Positions 43,273 through 52,566 are shown, counted from the first letter of the stretch. The stretch: 64,000 nucleotides of DNA from Streptomyces sp. NK08204 (GCF_020400585.1 NZ_JAINVF010000029.1:31022-95021); one strand, 5' to 3'. Made by a program: numbers and translations. Notes: generated from the sequence alone by a model not told the origin.

Positions 43273-43941
43273 ATGCCGCAACCGTCCGCACCGCGCAAGA
43301 CCCTCGGCCGGCCTCCCCGCATCTCCCGCGAGGAGGTCGTCGACACGGCCCGTCGGATCGTGGACGCGGAAGGCGTGGACCGGCTGACCATGCGGCGGCT
43401 GGCCACAGAGATCGGCAGCACCCCGATGGCGCTCTATCACCACGTCCGTAACAAGGAAGAACTGCTCGTCCTGCTGCTGGACGACTACGCGGCCCGGACG
43501 CTGCACCGACCCGACATGCCCGCCGAGCCTCGCGAGCGGATCGTCGTTGCCGCTGCCGCGATCCACGAGGCGCTCGCTGCCTGCCCCTGGATCGTGGAGG
43601 TGCTGACCGCGGACGACTTGATGTCCGCATCCGCCCTGTGGTTCGTCGAGCAGATCGTCGACGGCCTGGTCGCATGCGGCCTGCCCTCCGAGCGGGCCGT
43701 ACACGGGTACCGCGCGATCTGGTACTACACCTGCGGAGAGATCGTGGTCCGGACGACTGCGGCCCGGCGGCGCGCAGACGACGACCGTGTCACCTACCGG
43801 GAGCGAGTCTTCGCCGATCTAGACCGGAGCGAACTACCCCGCTTGGCACAGGTCGCGGATCACTGGGCGCCCCTGACCGCCGAAGACACCTACCTGGATG
43901 GGCTCCGAGCCCTGGTGGACGGCCTTCTCGCCACCCGCTGA
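43273..43941 (+). CDS. TetR-family transcriptional regulator
   Basis: The 222-residue product has an N-terminal HTH: ISREEVVDTARRIVDAEGVDRLTMRRLATEIGSTPMALYHHVRNKEEL. A TetR_C-type ligand domain follows (RAIWYYTCGEIVVRTTAARR). ATG 43273 was preferred to the in-frame TTG at 43255. It is divergent to the MFS/cupin operon. The AT-rich intergenic patch at 43201-43220 (TTTTTATACATGTAAGG) is the likely operator region, overlapping the transporter start. Probably represses the pump until an inducer binds. Confidence 0.92.
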   Translation: MPQPSAPRKTLGRPPRISREEVVDTARRIVDAEGVDRLTMRRLATEIGSTPMALYHHVRNKEELLVLLLDDYAARTLHRPDMPAEPRERIVVAAAAIHEALAACPWIVEVLTADDLMSASALWFVEQIVDGLVACGLPSERAVHGYRAIWYYTCGEIVVRTTAARRRADDDRVTYRERVFADLDRSELPRLAQVADHWAPLTAEDTYLDGLRALVDGLLATR

Positions 43942-44441
43942 CGGGGGTCGCCGACGATGTGCGCCTGGCCGCTGACTGGGCACATGCCCGTTGGCCGGGG
44001 GCGTCTGCGGTCGCCGTGCGGAGTTGCTGCCTGAGCTGGCGGGCGTTGACGTTCTGGCGGAGGAAGGCGCGCAAGACGCCGGCGCGTCGTTCGACGGCCC
44101 GGACGGTCACGGGGGCTCGTTCCCTTGGGGGTGGGCCCACGGCCTCGTACGCCGCATCGACCAATTCGGCCTGTACATGGCCGTCGGCGCGGACCGCCTG
44201 CCGGCCCGTTTCGGCGAGGCCTCGCCCTGCGCATGTGTGTCCATGCTGGCCATCTGCCCCCGGCGTTCGCGCAGGCGGCACACCGGCGGGGGGATGGAGG
44301 ACAGCTGACTCGCTTCCGCCGTATCCCGCACCCCCACCTCCTGGCTGCGTCCGCCCTCCCGGGATTCCCCTCTCCTGGCCGTTTACCAAAAGGGAGTTGG
44401 AGCCCTTGGCCGGCTCCTTCCGGGCCGACGGCTCCGACCTA
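43942..44441. other. Interval without a supported gene
   Basis: Frames are open on both strands as expected at this G+C, but none shows a recognisable domain or a Shine-Dalgarno. The G+C falls toward 44380-44480, where the GH84 promoter lies. Confidence 0.5.
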
Positions 44442-44472
44442 TTGACAGCGAGCGGAGATCCACCAGTAGCCT
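44442..44472 (+). promoter_or_regulatory. Promoter upstream of GH84 gene
   Basis: TTGACA at 44442-44447 with a weak TAGCCT at 44467-44472 (19-base spacer). The DasR-like palindrome lies directly downstream, where binding would block transcription. Confidence 0.5.
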
Positions 44473-44486
44473 TTTAAGGTCTCGAA

Positions 44487-44500
44487 GTGGTCTAGACCAC
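44487..44500. promoter_or_regulatory. DasR-type operator (dre-like palindrome)
   Basis: GTGGTCTAGACCAC is a perfect 14-bp palindrome and differs little from the known DasR-responsive element core (ACTGGTCTAGACCACT). DasR is the GntR-family repressor of N-acetylglucosamine and chitin genes in Streptomyces, released by glucosamine-6-phosphate. The site lies 16 bases before a GH84 N-acetylglucosaminidase gene, which fits the regulon. Confidence 0.85.
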
Positions 44501-44515
44501 AGCCTGGAGGGCTTT

Positions 44516-46969
44516 GTGAGAAGACGCGGAATCGCCGGAGTGTTAGTCATAGCCGGCTGTATGGCACTCGGAGTTCTTCCACCCGGCACCGGCGCTCAGG
44601 CCGCCCCGCGCACGGACGCCGGCACCGCCGCCTCGGCGGGTGCCCCCGCGCTGCCGCCGGTCTCCCCGGCGCCGCAGTCCCTCTCCCGTGCGGGCGAGGA
44701 TGTGACCGTCACCGGCCGCGTGTTGCTGGTCGTGGACGAACACACGGACGCGGCAGCCCGTGACCGTGCTGTCCGCGAGCTCGAGCGGCACGGCGCCGCA
44801 CGCGTTGACAACGTTTCCCCGGGCGATGTCCCGCGAGCGTCGACAGGTCTGCTCACGGTCCGGCTGGGACCCGCCGATCGCCCCGACATCGCGGACGCGC
44901 TCGGTGACACCCCTGTGCCGAGCCGCGCGGAGGGCTACGCGCTGCGGGTCTCGCAGGGGAAGCCCCAGCCGGAGATCGCACTGGGAGGCGCAGACGCCGT
45001 GGGTCAGTTCTACGCCGTACAGACCTTGCGCCAGCTCTTCCAACGAGCCGACGACGGCTGGAAGGTGGCGGGCGCTCAGGTCAGCGACTACCCGTCGATG
45101 CCACTGCGGGGCACCATCGAGGGCTTCTACGGCCCGCCGTGGACGGCGGCCGAACGACTGGACCACATGGACTTCCTCGGCGAGATGAAGTCCAACACCT
45201 ACGTCTACGCGCCGAAGGACGATCCGTACCACCGGGACAAGTGGCGCGAGCCCTACCCGCCGGCCAAGCTGGCCGAACTGCGCGAACTGATCGACCACGC
45301 CCGGGCCGATCATGTGCGCTTCACCTTCGCCGTCTCACCTGGCGCCTCCATCTGTTATTCCGACCCCGCCGACACCAAGGCGCTCATCGACAAGATGCAG
45401 GCGATGTACGACGCGGGCGTGCGATCGTTCTCGATCCCGCTGGACGACATCAGCTACACCCGCTGGAACTGCCCCGGTGACGCGGAGGAGTTCGGCGCGC
45501 CGGGCCGCGGCGCGGCGGCCCGCGCCCAGGTGAGCCTGTTGAACACCGTTCAGCGCGAGTTCGTCGACCGGCGGCCCGGGACCAACCCGCTGCAGATGGT
45601 GCCCACGGAGTACGGCGACCTGACCGACACCGCGTACAAGCAGACGGTCCGTGCCACGCTCGACCCCGCGGTGCAGGTGATGTGGACCGGGACGGACGTG
45701 GTGCCGCCGGAGATCACCAACGCCCAGGCGTCCAAGGCCGCCGAACTGTTCGGCCGGAAGGTCTTCGTGTGGGACAACTACCCGGTCAACGACTACGCCC
45801 GGACCGCCGGGCGGCTGCTGCTCGCGCCGTACGACAAGCGTGAGCCCGGTCTGTCGGACCATCTCAGCGGCATCGTCTCCAACCCGATGAACCAGGAGGC
45901 CGCCAGCAAGCTCGCCGTCTTCACGATGTCCGACTTCTCGTGGAACGACCGGGGCTACGACCGGGACCGCTCCGGTCGTCAGGCGGCGCTCTATCTCGCC
46001 GCGGGGGACAGCCGCACGGCGGACGCGGTACAGGTGTTCGTCGACCTCAACCACATGGCCCCGACCTTCGGCTCCCAGCCGTGGCAGCCCCAGGCGCCGG
46101 TGTTCGGCGCCGAGGTGGAGCGCTTCTGGCAGGAGTGCGGAAGCGACGCCGAGTCGGCGATCAGCGACTTCCGCCCGTCCGTGCGCACGGTCACGCGCGC
46201 CCCAGGCATCATCCGGGACGGTGTGCCCGACAAGCTGTTCCTCTCCGACGCCTCCCGCTGGCTGGACGCCACACAGCTGTGGGGGCAGTCGATGGAGCAC
46301 GGACTGAACACCCTTGCCGCCCTCGATGCCCACAACGCGACCGAGGCGGCGCAGGAGCGCAAGGCCATGGACTCCCTTGCCGCCGCCGCGTCGCAGATCA
46401 TGGTCGATCCGGCGGAGCAGGGCCAGCACGGCCAGGTGAAGGTCGGCGATCCGTTCATCGAGGACTTCGTCTCGCGCGTGGACAACCTCCACGACGAGTC
46501 GATGGGACTGCCGCCCCTGCGCGAGCTCGCCCGCGGAAAGACGGCGACCCAGATCTCCGACTACGACTGGGGCGGGGCGTTCCCCTTCAGCGCCGGCAAG
46601 TCCGTGGACGGTGACCTCTCCGACTTCTCCACCACCAGCGGCGGCGAGGCGCAGCCATGGTGGCAGGTCGACCTCGGATCGAGCGCGGACCTCGAAAAGA
46701 TCAAGATCTACAACCGGACGGACTGCTGCGCGGAGCGGACGAAGGACTACTACGTCCTGGTGTCCGACCAGCCCTTCTCAGGAACGCTCGCGGACCAGCT
46801 CGGCAAGCCCGGCGTCTGGAGCCACCACGAGACGGACCAGGCCGCGAGCCCCACCACGATCGCGACCACGGCAAGGGGCCGGTATGTGCGGGTGTGGCTC
46901 GCCTGCCCCACCCCCGTCGAGCTGAACATGGCCGAGGTCCAGGTCTACGGACGCGTGCAGGAGGGATGA
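44516..46969 (+). CDS. Secreted GH84 beta-N-acetylglucosaminidase (hyaluronidase/O-GlcNAcase type) with CBM32
   Basis: The 817-residue exoenzyme has a signal peptide (VLVIAGCMALGVLPPG, ending near AQA-A; a lipobox-like IAGC is also visible). A GH20b-like N-terminal domain (~50-170) precedes the GH84 barrel, which opens with LRGTIEGFYGPPWT (~200) and YVYAPKDDPYHRDKWREPYP. The catalytic Asp pair is in IPLDDISY (~308). A helical region follows, then a CBM32/F5-8C-like domain (~671-815) with PWWQVDLG and YNRTDCC. Start GTG 44516 follows GGAGGG. DasR-type control is predicted from the palindrome upstream. It probably trims GlcNAc from glycoproteins or fungal/bacterial glycans. Confidence 0.93.
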   Translation: MRRRGIAGVLVIAGCMALGVLPPGTGAQAAPRTDAGTAASAGAPALPPVSPAPQSLSRAGEDVTVTGRVLLVVDEHTDAAARDRAVRELERHGAARVDNVSPGDVPRASTGLLTVRLGPADRPDIADALGDTPVPSRAEGYALRVSQGKPQPEIALGGADAVGQFYAVQTLRQLFQRADDGWKVAGAQVSDYPSMPLRGTIEGFYGPPWTAAERLDHMDFLGEMKSNTYVYAPKDDPYHRDKWREPYPPAKLAELRELIDHARADHVRFTFAVSPGASICYSDPADTKALIDKMQAMYDAGVRSFSIPLDDISYTRWNCPGDAEEFGAPGRGAAARAQVSLLNTVQREFVDRRPGTNPLQMVPTEYGDLTDTAYKQTVRATLDPAVQVMWTGTDVVPPEITNAQASKAAELFGRKVFVWDNYPVNDYARTAGRLLLAPYDKREPGLSDHLSGIVSNPMNQEAASKLAVFTMSDFSWNDRGYDRDRSGRQAALYLAAGDSRTADAVQVFVDLNHMAPTFGSQPWQPQAPVFGAEVERFWQECGSDAESAISDFRPSVRTVTRAPGIIRDGVPDKLFLSDASRWLDATQLWGQSMEHGLNTLAALDAHNATEAAQERKAMDSLAAAASQIMVDPAEQGQHGQVKVGDPFIEDFVSRVDNLHDESMGLPPLRELARGKTATQISDYDWGGAFPFSAGKSVDGDLSDFSTTSGGEAQPWWQVDLGSSADLEKIKIYNRTDCCAERTKDYYVLVSDQPFSGTLADQLGKPGVWSHHETDQAASPTTIATTARGRYVRVWLACPTPVELNMAEVQVYGRVQEG

Positions 46970-47136
46970 CGGCGTCATCCCCGCACGGGCTCGGTGAGGT
47001 GCGGCCGTGTCAGGCCCGCAGGGAGCGCGCGGTTCCGCCCCGATCGTCGCCCCCTCGGACCCCCGCTGACCGGTCCCGAGGAGTGAACGCAGCGGACCGC
47101 CTGTTCAGCGCCCAGCCGGTGACGCACTCACACCCC

Positions 47137-47167
47137 GTCAGAGACCTGCTTGCCATGAGGCTCTGAC
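47137..47167. repeat. Inverted repeat upstream of GH92 gene
   Basis: GTCAGAG (47137-47143) and CTCTGAC (47161-47167) are separated by 17 bases, 43 bases before the GH92 start. It is a possible operator or a transcript hairpin. Confidence 0.4.
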
Positions 47168-47210
47168 AACGATGCCACGCCAGCATTCACCCCATCTCAT
47201 TGGAGGGTTC

Positions 47211-50200
47211 ATGCGATTGCCGAGACCAGCCCGCCTGGTCCGTGTCCTGTCCGCCATGGCCTCTGCGGCCGTCCTGATCACCGGCACGCTGACCACGGCC
47301 GCGGTCGCCTCACCCGAGGCAGGGCCGACGTTCCCCGACGATCCGACGGCGTACGTGAACACCTCGATCGGCAACAACGGGGCGGGTACGACGTTCCCCG
47401 GAGCGGCGCTCCCCTTCGGGATGGTGCAGAACAGCCCGGACACCCGGCTCAACTCCTACGCCTCGTACGACTACGCGGACCCCGAGATCCTCGGCTTCAG
47501 CCAGACGCACCTGTCCGGCGTCGGCTGCCAGACCGCGGGCAACGTCCGGCTGATGCCGGTGCCCGGTGGCTTCCCCGGGACCCGGCCGGACCAGCAGGCG
47601 TCCGGCTTCCGCCACGCCGGCGAGCACGCCGAGCCCGGGTACTACAAGGTCGGCCTGGACACCGGGGTGACCGCCGAACTGACGGCGACCGAGCGCACCG
47701 GCTGGCACCGGTACACCTTCCCGGCGAACACCTCGCAGCGCACGGTGGTGGTGAACGTCGGCTCGAGCAACGGCTACACCTACGCCGGCCATGTGGACGT
47801 CACCGGTGACAGCACCGTCGAGGGCTGGATCACCGGCGGCAACTTCTGCTGGGAGACGGGCAAGGAACGGTACAAGATCTTCTTCAGCGCCGAGTTCGAC
47901 CGGCCGTTCGACACATTCGGTACCTGGGCGGACGGCGGCGACGTCACCTCGGGCCGCCGGTCGGCGGACATCAGCGGAACGTCGTCGAACGGCTCCCGGG
48001 CCGACGGCGGCGCGATGGTCGGGTTCAGCGGCGGCGGCCAGGTCGGCGCGACCGTCGGCGTCTCCTACACCTCGGTGGACGGCGCCCGGCTCAACCGCCG
48101 CACCGAGAGCGCGGACCAGACCTTCGACTCCGTCCCGGCCGCAGCGCACCGGGCCTGGGCGCGCCAGCTCGGACGACTGCAGGTGTCCGGCGGCAGCGAC
48201 GCCGACCTGCGCACCTTCTACTCCTCCCTGTACCGCGCGACGCTCCATCCGTCGGTCGGCTCGGACGTCGACGGCCGGTACATGGGCTTCGACAAGCAAG
48301 TGCACCGCAGCGACCGGCCGTACTACCAGATGTTCTCGCTCTGGGACACCTACCGCGCGCAAGCCCAGCTTGTCGCGCTGCTCGAACCGAGACGCGCCAC
48401 CGACATCGCGAAGTCGCTGCTGCGGGTCTACCAGGACGGCGGCTGGCTGCCACGCTGGGCGCTCGGTCCGAGCGAGACCAACGTGATGAGCGGGGAGGGC
48501 CCGACGCCGTTCATCACCTCCCTGTACGCCCGCGGGCTGCTCGACAAGCCCACCGCACAGGCCCTGTTCGACGCGCTGTGGAAGAACGTCACCGAGGTGC
48601 CGGCCGATCAGTCGGTCTTCCGGGGCCGCGACGGCAACCCCACCTATATGCGGAACGGATGGGTCGGCTACCAGGACAAGAGCGGCTACACCTGGGGCGA
48701 CTCCCGTCAGGCGGGCTCCGCGACGCTGGAGTACGCGCTGGCCGACTGCGGTCTGGCCGACATGGCCCAGGGCCTCGGTGAACCGGCCAAGGCCAAGACG
48801 CTGCGGGCACGGTGCGCGAACTTCGCAGGCGAATGGGATTTCGGGATGAGCTCCAAGGGGTTCGACGGCTTCCCGCGGGCCCGCACCCCGGAGGGGACCT
48901 GGGTCGGCAGCGCTGACCCGGCACAGAGCACCGGCTTCCACGAAGGCACCCCGTGGCAGTACCAGTGGCTCGCGCAGCAGGACGCCCCGGGGCTGTTCGC
49001 GCTGATGGGCGGCAAGGACAAGGCCGAGCAGCGACTCGACACCTTCTTCGACATGCCGGGACTGCTCCGCGACCACACGGCAGTGGCCAAGAAGTCCTGG
49101 GTCGTCGGGGCGTACGACTACCACAACAATTTCGCCTTCAACCCGAACAACGAGCCCGACCTGCACGCTCCCTGGATGTACGCGTGGACCGACCAGCCGT
49201 GGAAGACCTCCGCGGTGCTGCGTGCGGCGCAGCCGCTGTTCACCGACGACGCCTACGGCATGCCCGGCAACGACGACCTCGGCACCTTGTCGTCCTGGCT
49301 GATCTGGTCGATGACCGGCATCTACGAGGTGATGCCCGGCTCCGGCGAGTACGTGCTCACGGCGCCGATGTTCGACCGGGTCCGGATCCAACCGGACGGC
49401 GGTCGCCCCGTCGACATCGTCGCACCGGGGGCGGACCGGTCGAAGCTGCAATACGTGTCGTCGGTGCGCGTCGGCGACCGAGCCTGGCCCCAGTCGTGGA
49501 TCTCCCACGGTGATCTGCTGCGCGCCGGCACGATCCGGTTCGCCCTCACCTCCGACCCGGCGAGCACCGACTGGGGCCGTGGCAGCGGCAGTCAGCCGCC
49601 CCGCCACGGCACGACGCAGGCCGGTGTCCGGCCGTTCTCCTCGGTGCCCGACGCCAGTCCGGCGCTGCTCGCACCGGGCAAGAGCCTCCAGGCGAGCGTG
49701 GGAGCGGTCAATCTCACGGAGTCCCCGGCCAAGGTCGCCTTCCACGCCGCCCCTTCCGACGGCATCACCGTGTCACCGGCTTCGGGCGATCTGACGGTCG
49801 ACGCCGGCAGCCGGGCCGCCACCCAGGTGACGGTGGCCGCGGACGGCTCCGCCAGACCCGGCCCCCACACCGTCGAAGTCAAGATGACGGACGCGTCCAC
49901 CGGAGCGCCCCTCGGCAGCACGCTCATCGCCCTGAAGGTCACCTCCCTCTCCTACGGCAGGCCGGCCACGCAGAAGAGCACCGCCTGGGGCGGGGTGGCC
50001 TCGCGGGCGGTCGACGGCAACACCGACGGCAACTTCACCGTCGGCTCGGTCACCCACACCGCCGAGGACGGCTCGCCGGAACCCTGGTGGCAGGTCGACC
50101 TCGGGGCGTCCAAGGCCATCTCCGACGTCGCGGTGTGGAACCGCAGCGACTGCTGCGTGGACCGCCTGACGGACTACTACGTACTCGTCTCCGACACCCC

Positions 50201-50381
50201 GTTCACCAGTGACTCGCTCGCCGCGACGCTGGCACAGCCCGGTGTGACCGCCGTCCACCGAACGGACACCGCCGCGACTCCGACAACCGTCCCGCTCGAC
50301 GCCACCGGACGTTATGTGCGCATCCAGCTCACCACCACCGCGCCCCTGTCGCTCGCCGAGGTCGAGGTGAACCCGCGATGA
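47211..50381 (+). CDS. Secreted GH92 alpha-mannosidase with C-terminal CBM32
   Basis: The 1056-residue product starts at ATG 47211 (TGGAGGG upstream) with a signal peptide (LSAMASAAVLITGTLTTAAVAS). The GH92 N-terminal domain opens DPTAYVNTSIGNNGAGTTFPG (~43). The catalytic domain has MFSLWDTYRAQAQL, HNNFAFNPNNEPDLHAPW (~637) and GNDDLGTLSSWLIWSMTG (~685), characteristic of Ca-dependent exo-alpha-mannosidases. A NEW3-like Ig domain (~810-905) precedes a CBM32-like domain (~913-1056) closely like that of the GH84 enzyme (PWWQVDLG, RSDCC, DYYVLVSDTPF). With GH84 it can strip mannose and GlcNAc from N-glycan- or mannan-type material. Confidence 0.94.
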   Translation: MRLPRPARLVRVLSAMASAAVLITGTLTTAAVASPEAGPTFPDDPTAYVNTSIGNNGAGTTFPGAALPFGMVQNSPDTRLNSYASYDYADPEILGFSQTHLSGVGCQTAGNVRLMPVPGGFPGTRPDQQASGFRHAGEHAEPGYYKVGLDTGVTAELTATERTGWHRYTFPANTSQRTVVVNVGSSNGYTYAGHVDVTGDSTVEGWITGGNFCWETGKERYKIFFSAEFDRPFDTFGTWADGGDVTSGRRSADISGTSSNGSRADGGAMVGFSGGGQVGATVGVSYTSVDGARLNRRTESADQTFDSVPAAAHRAWARQLGRLQVSGGSDADLRTFYSSLYRATLHPSVGSDVDGRYMGFDKQVHRSDRPYYQMFSLWDTYRAQAQLVALLEPRRATDIAKSLLRVYQDGGWLPRWALGPSETNVMSGEGPTPFITSLYARGLLDKPTAQALFDALWKNVTEVPADQSVFRGRDGNPTYMRNGWVGYQDKSGYTWGDSRQAGSATLEYALADCGLADMAQGLGEPAKAKTLRARCANFAGEWDFGMSSKGFDGFPRARTPEGTWVGSADPAQSTGFHEGTPWQYQWLAQQDAPGLFALMGGKDKAEQRLDTFFDMPGLLRDHTAVAKKSWVVGAYDYHNNFAFNPNNEPDLHAPWMYAWTDQPWKTSAVLRAAQPLFTDDAYGMPGNDDLGTLSSWLIWSMTGIYEVMPGSGEYVLTAPMFDRVRIQPDGGRPVDIVAPGADRSKLQYVSSVRVGDRAWPQSWISHGDLLRAGTIRFALTSDPASTDWGRGSGSQPPRHGTTQAGVRPFSSVPDASPALLAPGKSLQASVGAVNLTESPAKVAFHAAPSDGITVSPASGDLTVDAGSRAATQVTVAADGSARPGPHTVEVKMTDASTGAPLGSTLIALKVTSLSYGRPATQKSTAWGGVASRAVDGNTDGNFTVGSVTHTAEDGSPEPWWQVDLGASKAISDVAVWNRSDCCVDRLTDYYVLVSDTPFTSDSLAATLAQPGVTAVHRTDTAATPTTVPLDATGRYVRIQLTTTAPLSLAEVEVNPR

Positions 50382-50620
50382 CCACACCGGCACGCACCGC
50401 CGACCCGGGATTCGAGTCCGGCACCTTCGACGACGGTACCTTCGACGACGGTCAGCCCCACCACGCCTCCCGCGTCTCCCCCGGCGCCGCCGGACCGGGC
50501 CACACGGCGCAGGCCGGGTTCATGACGACGGTCTCGGACCCGGCGCGCCCGGCCCACCACGCGGGCCCATGGCGGCAGCGTCGTCGCAGCCGAACCAGGC
50601 CCGGCCCCGACCGTCCCTGA
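50378..50620 (+). CDS. Doubtful small coupled ORF (80 aa)
   Basis: ATG 50378 overlaps the GH92 stop (ATGA). The product is Pro/Gly/Ala/Arg-rich with an FDDGTFDDG repeat and no recognisable domain. The overlap may be chance at this G+C; I list it because of the coupling only. Confidence 0.25.
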   Translation: MTTPARTADPGFESGTFDDGTFDDGQPHHASRVSPGAAGPGHTAQAGFMTTVSDPARPAHHAGPWRQRRRSRTRPGPDRP

Positions 50621-50642
50621 CAGGGCTTCACTTCAGGCGAGT

Positions 50643-50669
50643 GGCTCCGTGGCATCCGGCCACGGAGCC
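50643..50669. terminator. Terminator-like hairpin after GH92
   Basis: Perfect 10-bp arms (50643-50652 with 50660-50669) and a 7-base loop. Confidence 0.7.
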
Positions 50670-50746
50670 TCCGCGAAACCCGTTGGCGGACCACGGCGAC
50701 CACTGCTACTTTTCCGGAGGCCGTGCGAGAGAAGGAGGTGGTACCC

Positions 50747-50800
50747 GTGAACGCAGTATCGACATGGGTGCTCCCCTCCGGGGTCACGGTCGGACGATAG
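50747..50800 (+). CDS. 17-residue leader peptide ORF
   Basis: GTG 50747 lies six bases after a perfect AAGGAGGTGG Shine-Dalgarno. It encodes MNAVSTWVLPSGVTVGR and stops at TAG 50798-50800. The stop lies in the loop of a hairpin (CGGACGA 50791-50797 with TCGTCCG 50802-50808). A leader ORF with a strong ribosome site and a hairpin over its stop, 45 bases before the next gene, looks like a translation-dependent attenuator. Confidence 0.55.
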   Translation: MNAVSTWVLPSGVTVGR

Positions 50801-50808
50801 GTCGTCCG
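50791..50808 (+). promoter_or_regulatory. Hairpin over the leader-ORF stop codon
   Basis: 7-bp perfect arms with a TAGG loop containing the leader stop codon. A ribosome stopping there would prevent it from forming. Confidence 0.5.
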
Positions 50809-50845
50809 GGAGCGCCGTTCCAGAGCACTCCCGAAAGACACGACC

Positions 50846-51568
50846 ATGCGATTCACTTCTGAACAGCGCCTCGACGACGGCGTCCTCGAACGCGAATTCA
50901 CCCTCGGTGAGATCCCCGGCGTCCTGTGGACGCCCGGATCCGCACCGGCCCCGCTGATCCTGATCGGCCACCCCGGCGGCTTGCACAAGCGACTTCCCCG
51001 ACTGGTGGCCCGGGCCCGGCACTACGCAGCGCAGTACGGCTTCGCGGTCGCCGCGATCGACGCCCCCGGGTGTGGTGACCGGCCCCGTTCCGCCGCCGAC
51101 GAGCAGTTCCGCACCGACCTCCACCGGGCGATGCAGGCCGGCGAGCCGGTCGACGAGATCGTCGATGCCTTCGTCGTCCCGCTGGTCGAAAAGGCGGTCC
51201 CGGAATGGCGGACCACCCTGGACGCCCTCCTTTCGCTGCCCGAGATCGGCGGCCCGATCGGATACGACGGGATGATCGCCATCGGCATCCGGCTGGCGGT
51301 GGCCGAGCCCCGCATTTCGGCCGCCGCCTTCTTCGGCCAGACCTTCGTGCCCGACACCCTGCGGGAGGCGGCCCGGCAGGTCACCATTCCGCTGCAGTTC
51401 CTCATGCAGTGGGACGACGAAGGGATGGAACGGCAGCCGGTCCTGGACCTGTTCGACACCTTCGGCAGCAGGGAGAAGACGCTGCACGCCAATCTGGGCG
51501 GGCACACCGGTACCCCGTGGTTCGAGGTGGACGACGCGGCCCGGTTCTTCACCCGGCACCTGAAGTGA
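50846..51568 (+). CDS. Alpha/beta-hydrolase-fold protein lacking GxSxG
   Basis: The 240-residue protein has the early oxyanion region LILIGHPGGLHKRLP, the strand VAAIDAPGCGDRP, and late acid and base residues (FLMQWDDEGM, LGGHTGTPW). At the nucleophile elbow it reads PIGYDGMIAIG. No GxSxG is found; an Asp stands where serine is expected, or the elbow is lost. The ATG at 50846 has no clear Shine-Dalgarno, which fits control by the leader ORF upstream. It may be an Asp-nucleophile hydrolase or a non-catalytic binder; undecided. Confidence 0.82.
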   Translation: MRFTSEQRLDDGVLEREFTLGEIPGVLWTPGSAPAPLILIGHPGGLHKRLPRLVARARHYAAQYGFAVAAIDAPGCGDRPRSAADEQFRTDLHRAMQAGEPVDEIVDAFVVPLVEKAVPEWRTTLDALLSLPEIGGPIGYDGMIAIGIRLAVAEPRISAAAFFGQTFVPDTLREAARQVTIPLQFLMQWDDEGMERQPVLDLFDTFGSREKTLHANLGGHTGTPWFEVDDAARFFTRHLK

Positions 51569-51743
51569 GGCCGGGCCGTCAGGCAGGCAGGCAGCAGACG
51601 GTAGGCGGTGCCGGGGCCGCTCATCAGGTCCCGGCCCTCCTCATGGCGGTGGCCGGCAGATACACAACCGCCCCGATCGCGGCGGCACCGGCCATCGTCG
51701 GTACCGGCCGGCCGCCAGCGCCTCCATCAGCCGGACCCACGCC

Positions 51744-51890
51744 ATGAGGCACTCGGCCCCTCCCTTGCGGAGCGCCGGGCAGAAGGCCGCTGTTCCCTGG
51801 CGTGAACTGGGCCGCGTCGATCTGGAAGCCGGTGTCCTGACTCAAAGGCTGGAGGGATTCATCGAGTCACTTTTCGACCGCTATGCCTGA
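51744..51890 (+). pseudogene. Short C-terminal-like fragment (48 aa)
   Basis: Codons 51744-51890 read to WRELGRVDLEAGVLTQRLEGFIESLFDRYA before a stop. This has the helical look of a TetR-type regulator C-terminus. No DNA-binding part is present upstream. A weak call. Confidence 0.3.
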
Positions 51891-51964
51891 ACCGCCGTAG
51901 CTGGGGTGAACGCCTACGAGCAGGAGTTCTGCGCGGCGGGCCGGAGCGCAGCATCTCGCAGCAC

Positions 51965-52566
51965 GTCGCTGAGATCACACACCGCTTGGTGTCCTCGCGG
52001 AGCAGGGAACCGGGCCGCTGGTGCTGCTGGCGCCACCAGCTGCCGGTGCCGGCAGCGGCGGGACACGTGATCACGGGCCATGACTGGGGCGCGGCCGTCG
52101 CCGCGAACTCCGCCCCGCTCAGAGCGGAGGCACACGCCGCGCGGCGGGCCCCGCCCCAGTGACGTCTTCGCCCAGATGGGCGGGGACGAGGAGGTCTACG
52201 TCGCCTACTTCCAGGAGCCCGGCCGCGCGCAGGCGGGATCGAACCGGATGTACGCGCCTGGCTCGCGGGCTTCTACGCGGCACTGTCCGCCGACACCATG
52301 CCCCGACCCGGCGCCCCGGGACCGGTTCCCCGTCGGCCTGCTGCCCGCCTGGCTCAGCGAGCGGGACCTCGATGTCTACGCCGGCAAGTTCGAACGTACC
52401 GGCTTCACCGGAGCGCTCAACCGCTACCGGAACATGGACCGCGACTGGGAGGACCGCGCCGCCTTCGACGGCGCCCCCATCATGGCCGTCCCTGTTCATC
52501 GGCGGCAGCCCGGACGCTTCCACGACATGGCTGGCCGACGCGACCGTGCTGTCGAAACACTGGTGA
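51965..52566 (+). pseudogene. Epoxide hydrolase-like gene, deleted and frameshifted
   Basis: Pieces in several frames form an alpha/beta-hydrolase of the epoxide hydrolase type. WRHQLPVPAAAG leads directly to HVITGHDWGAAVAANSA (nucleophile Asp elbow GHDWG). DVFAQMGGDEEVYVAYFQEPG, VRAWLAGFYAALSADTMP, AWLSERDLDVYAGKFERTGFTG and GGSPDASTTWLADA follow. The N-terminal third is partly deleted and at least three frame shifts separate the pieces. It lies just before a P450, so an epoxide-forming/opening pair may once have existed. Confidence 0.75.

Noticed and set aside
43790..44389. Minus-strand frame of ~200 codons downstream of TetR
   Set aside because: It overlaps the TetR gene end, lacks a ribosome site and any family; not supportable as a gene.
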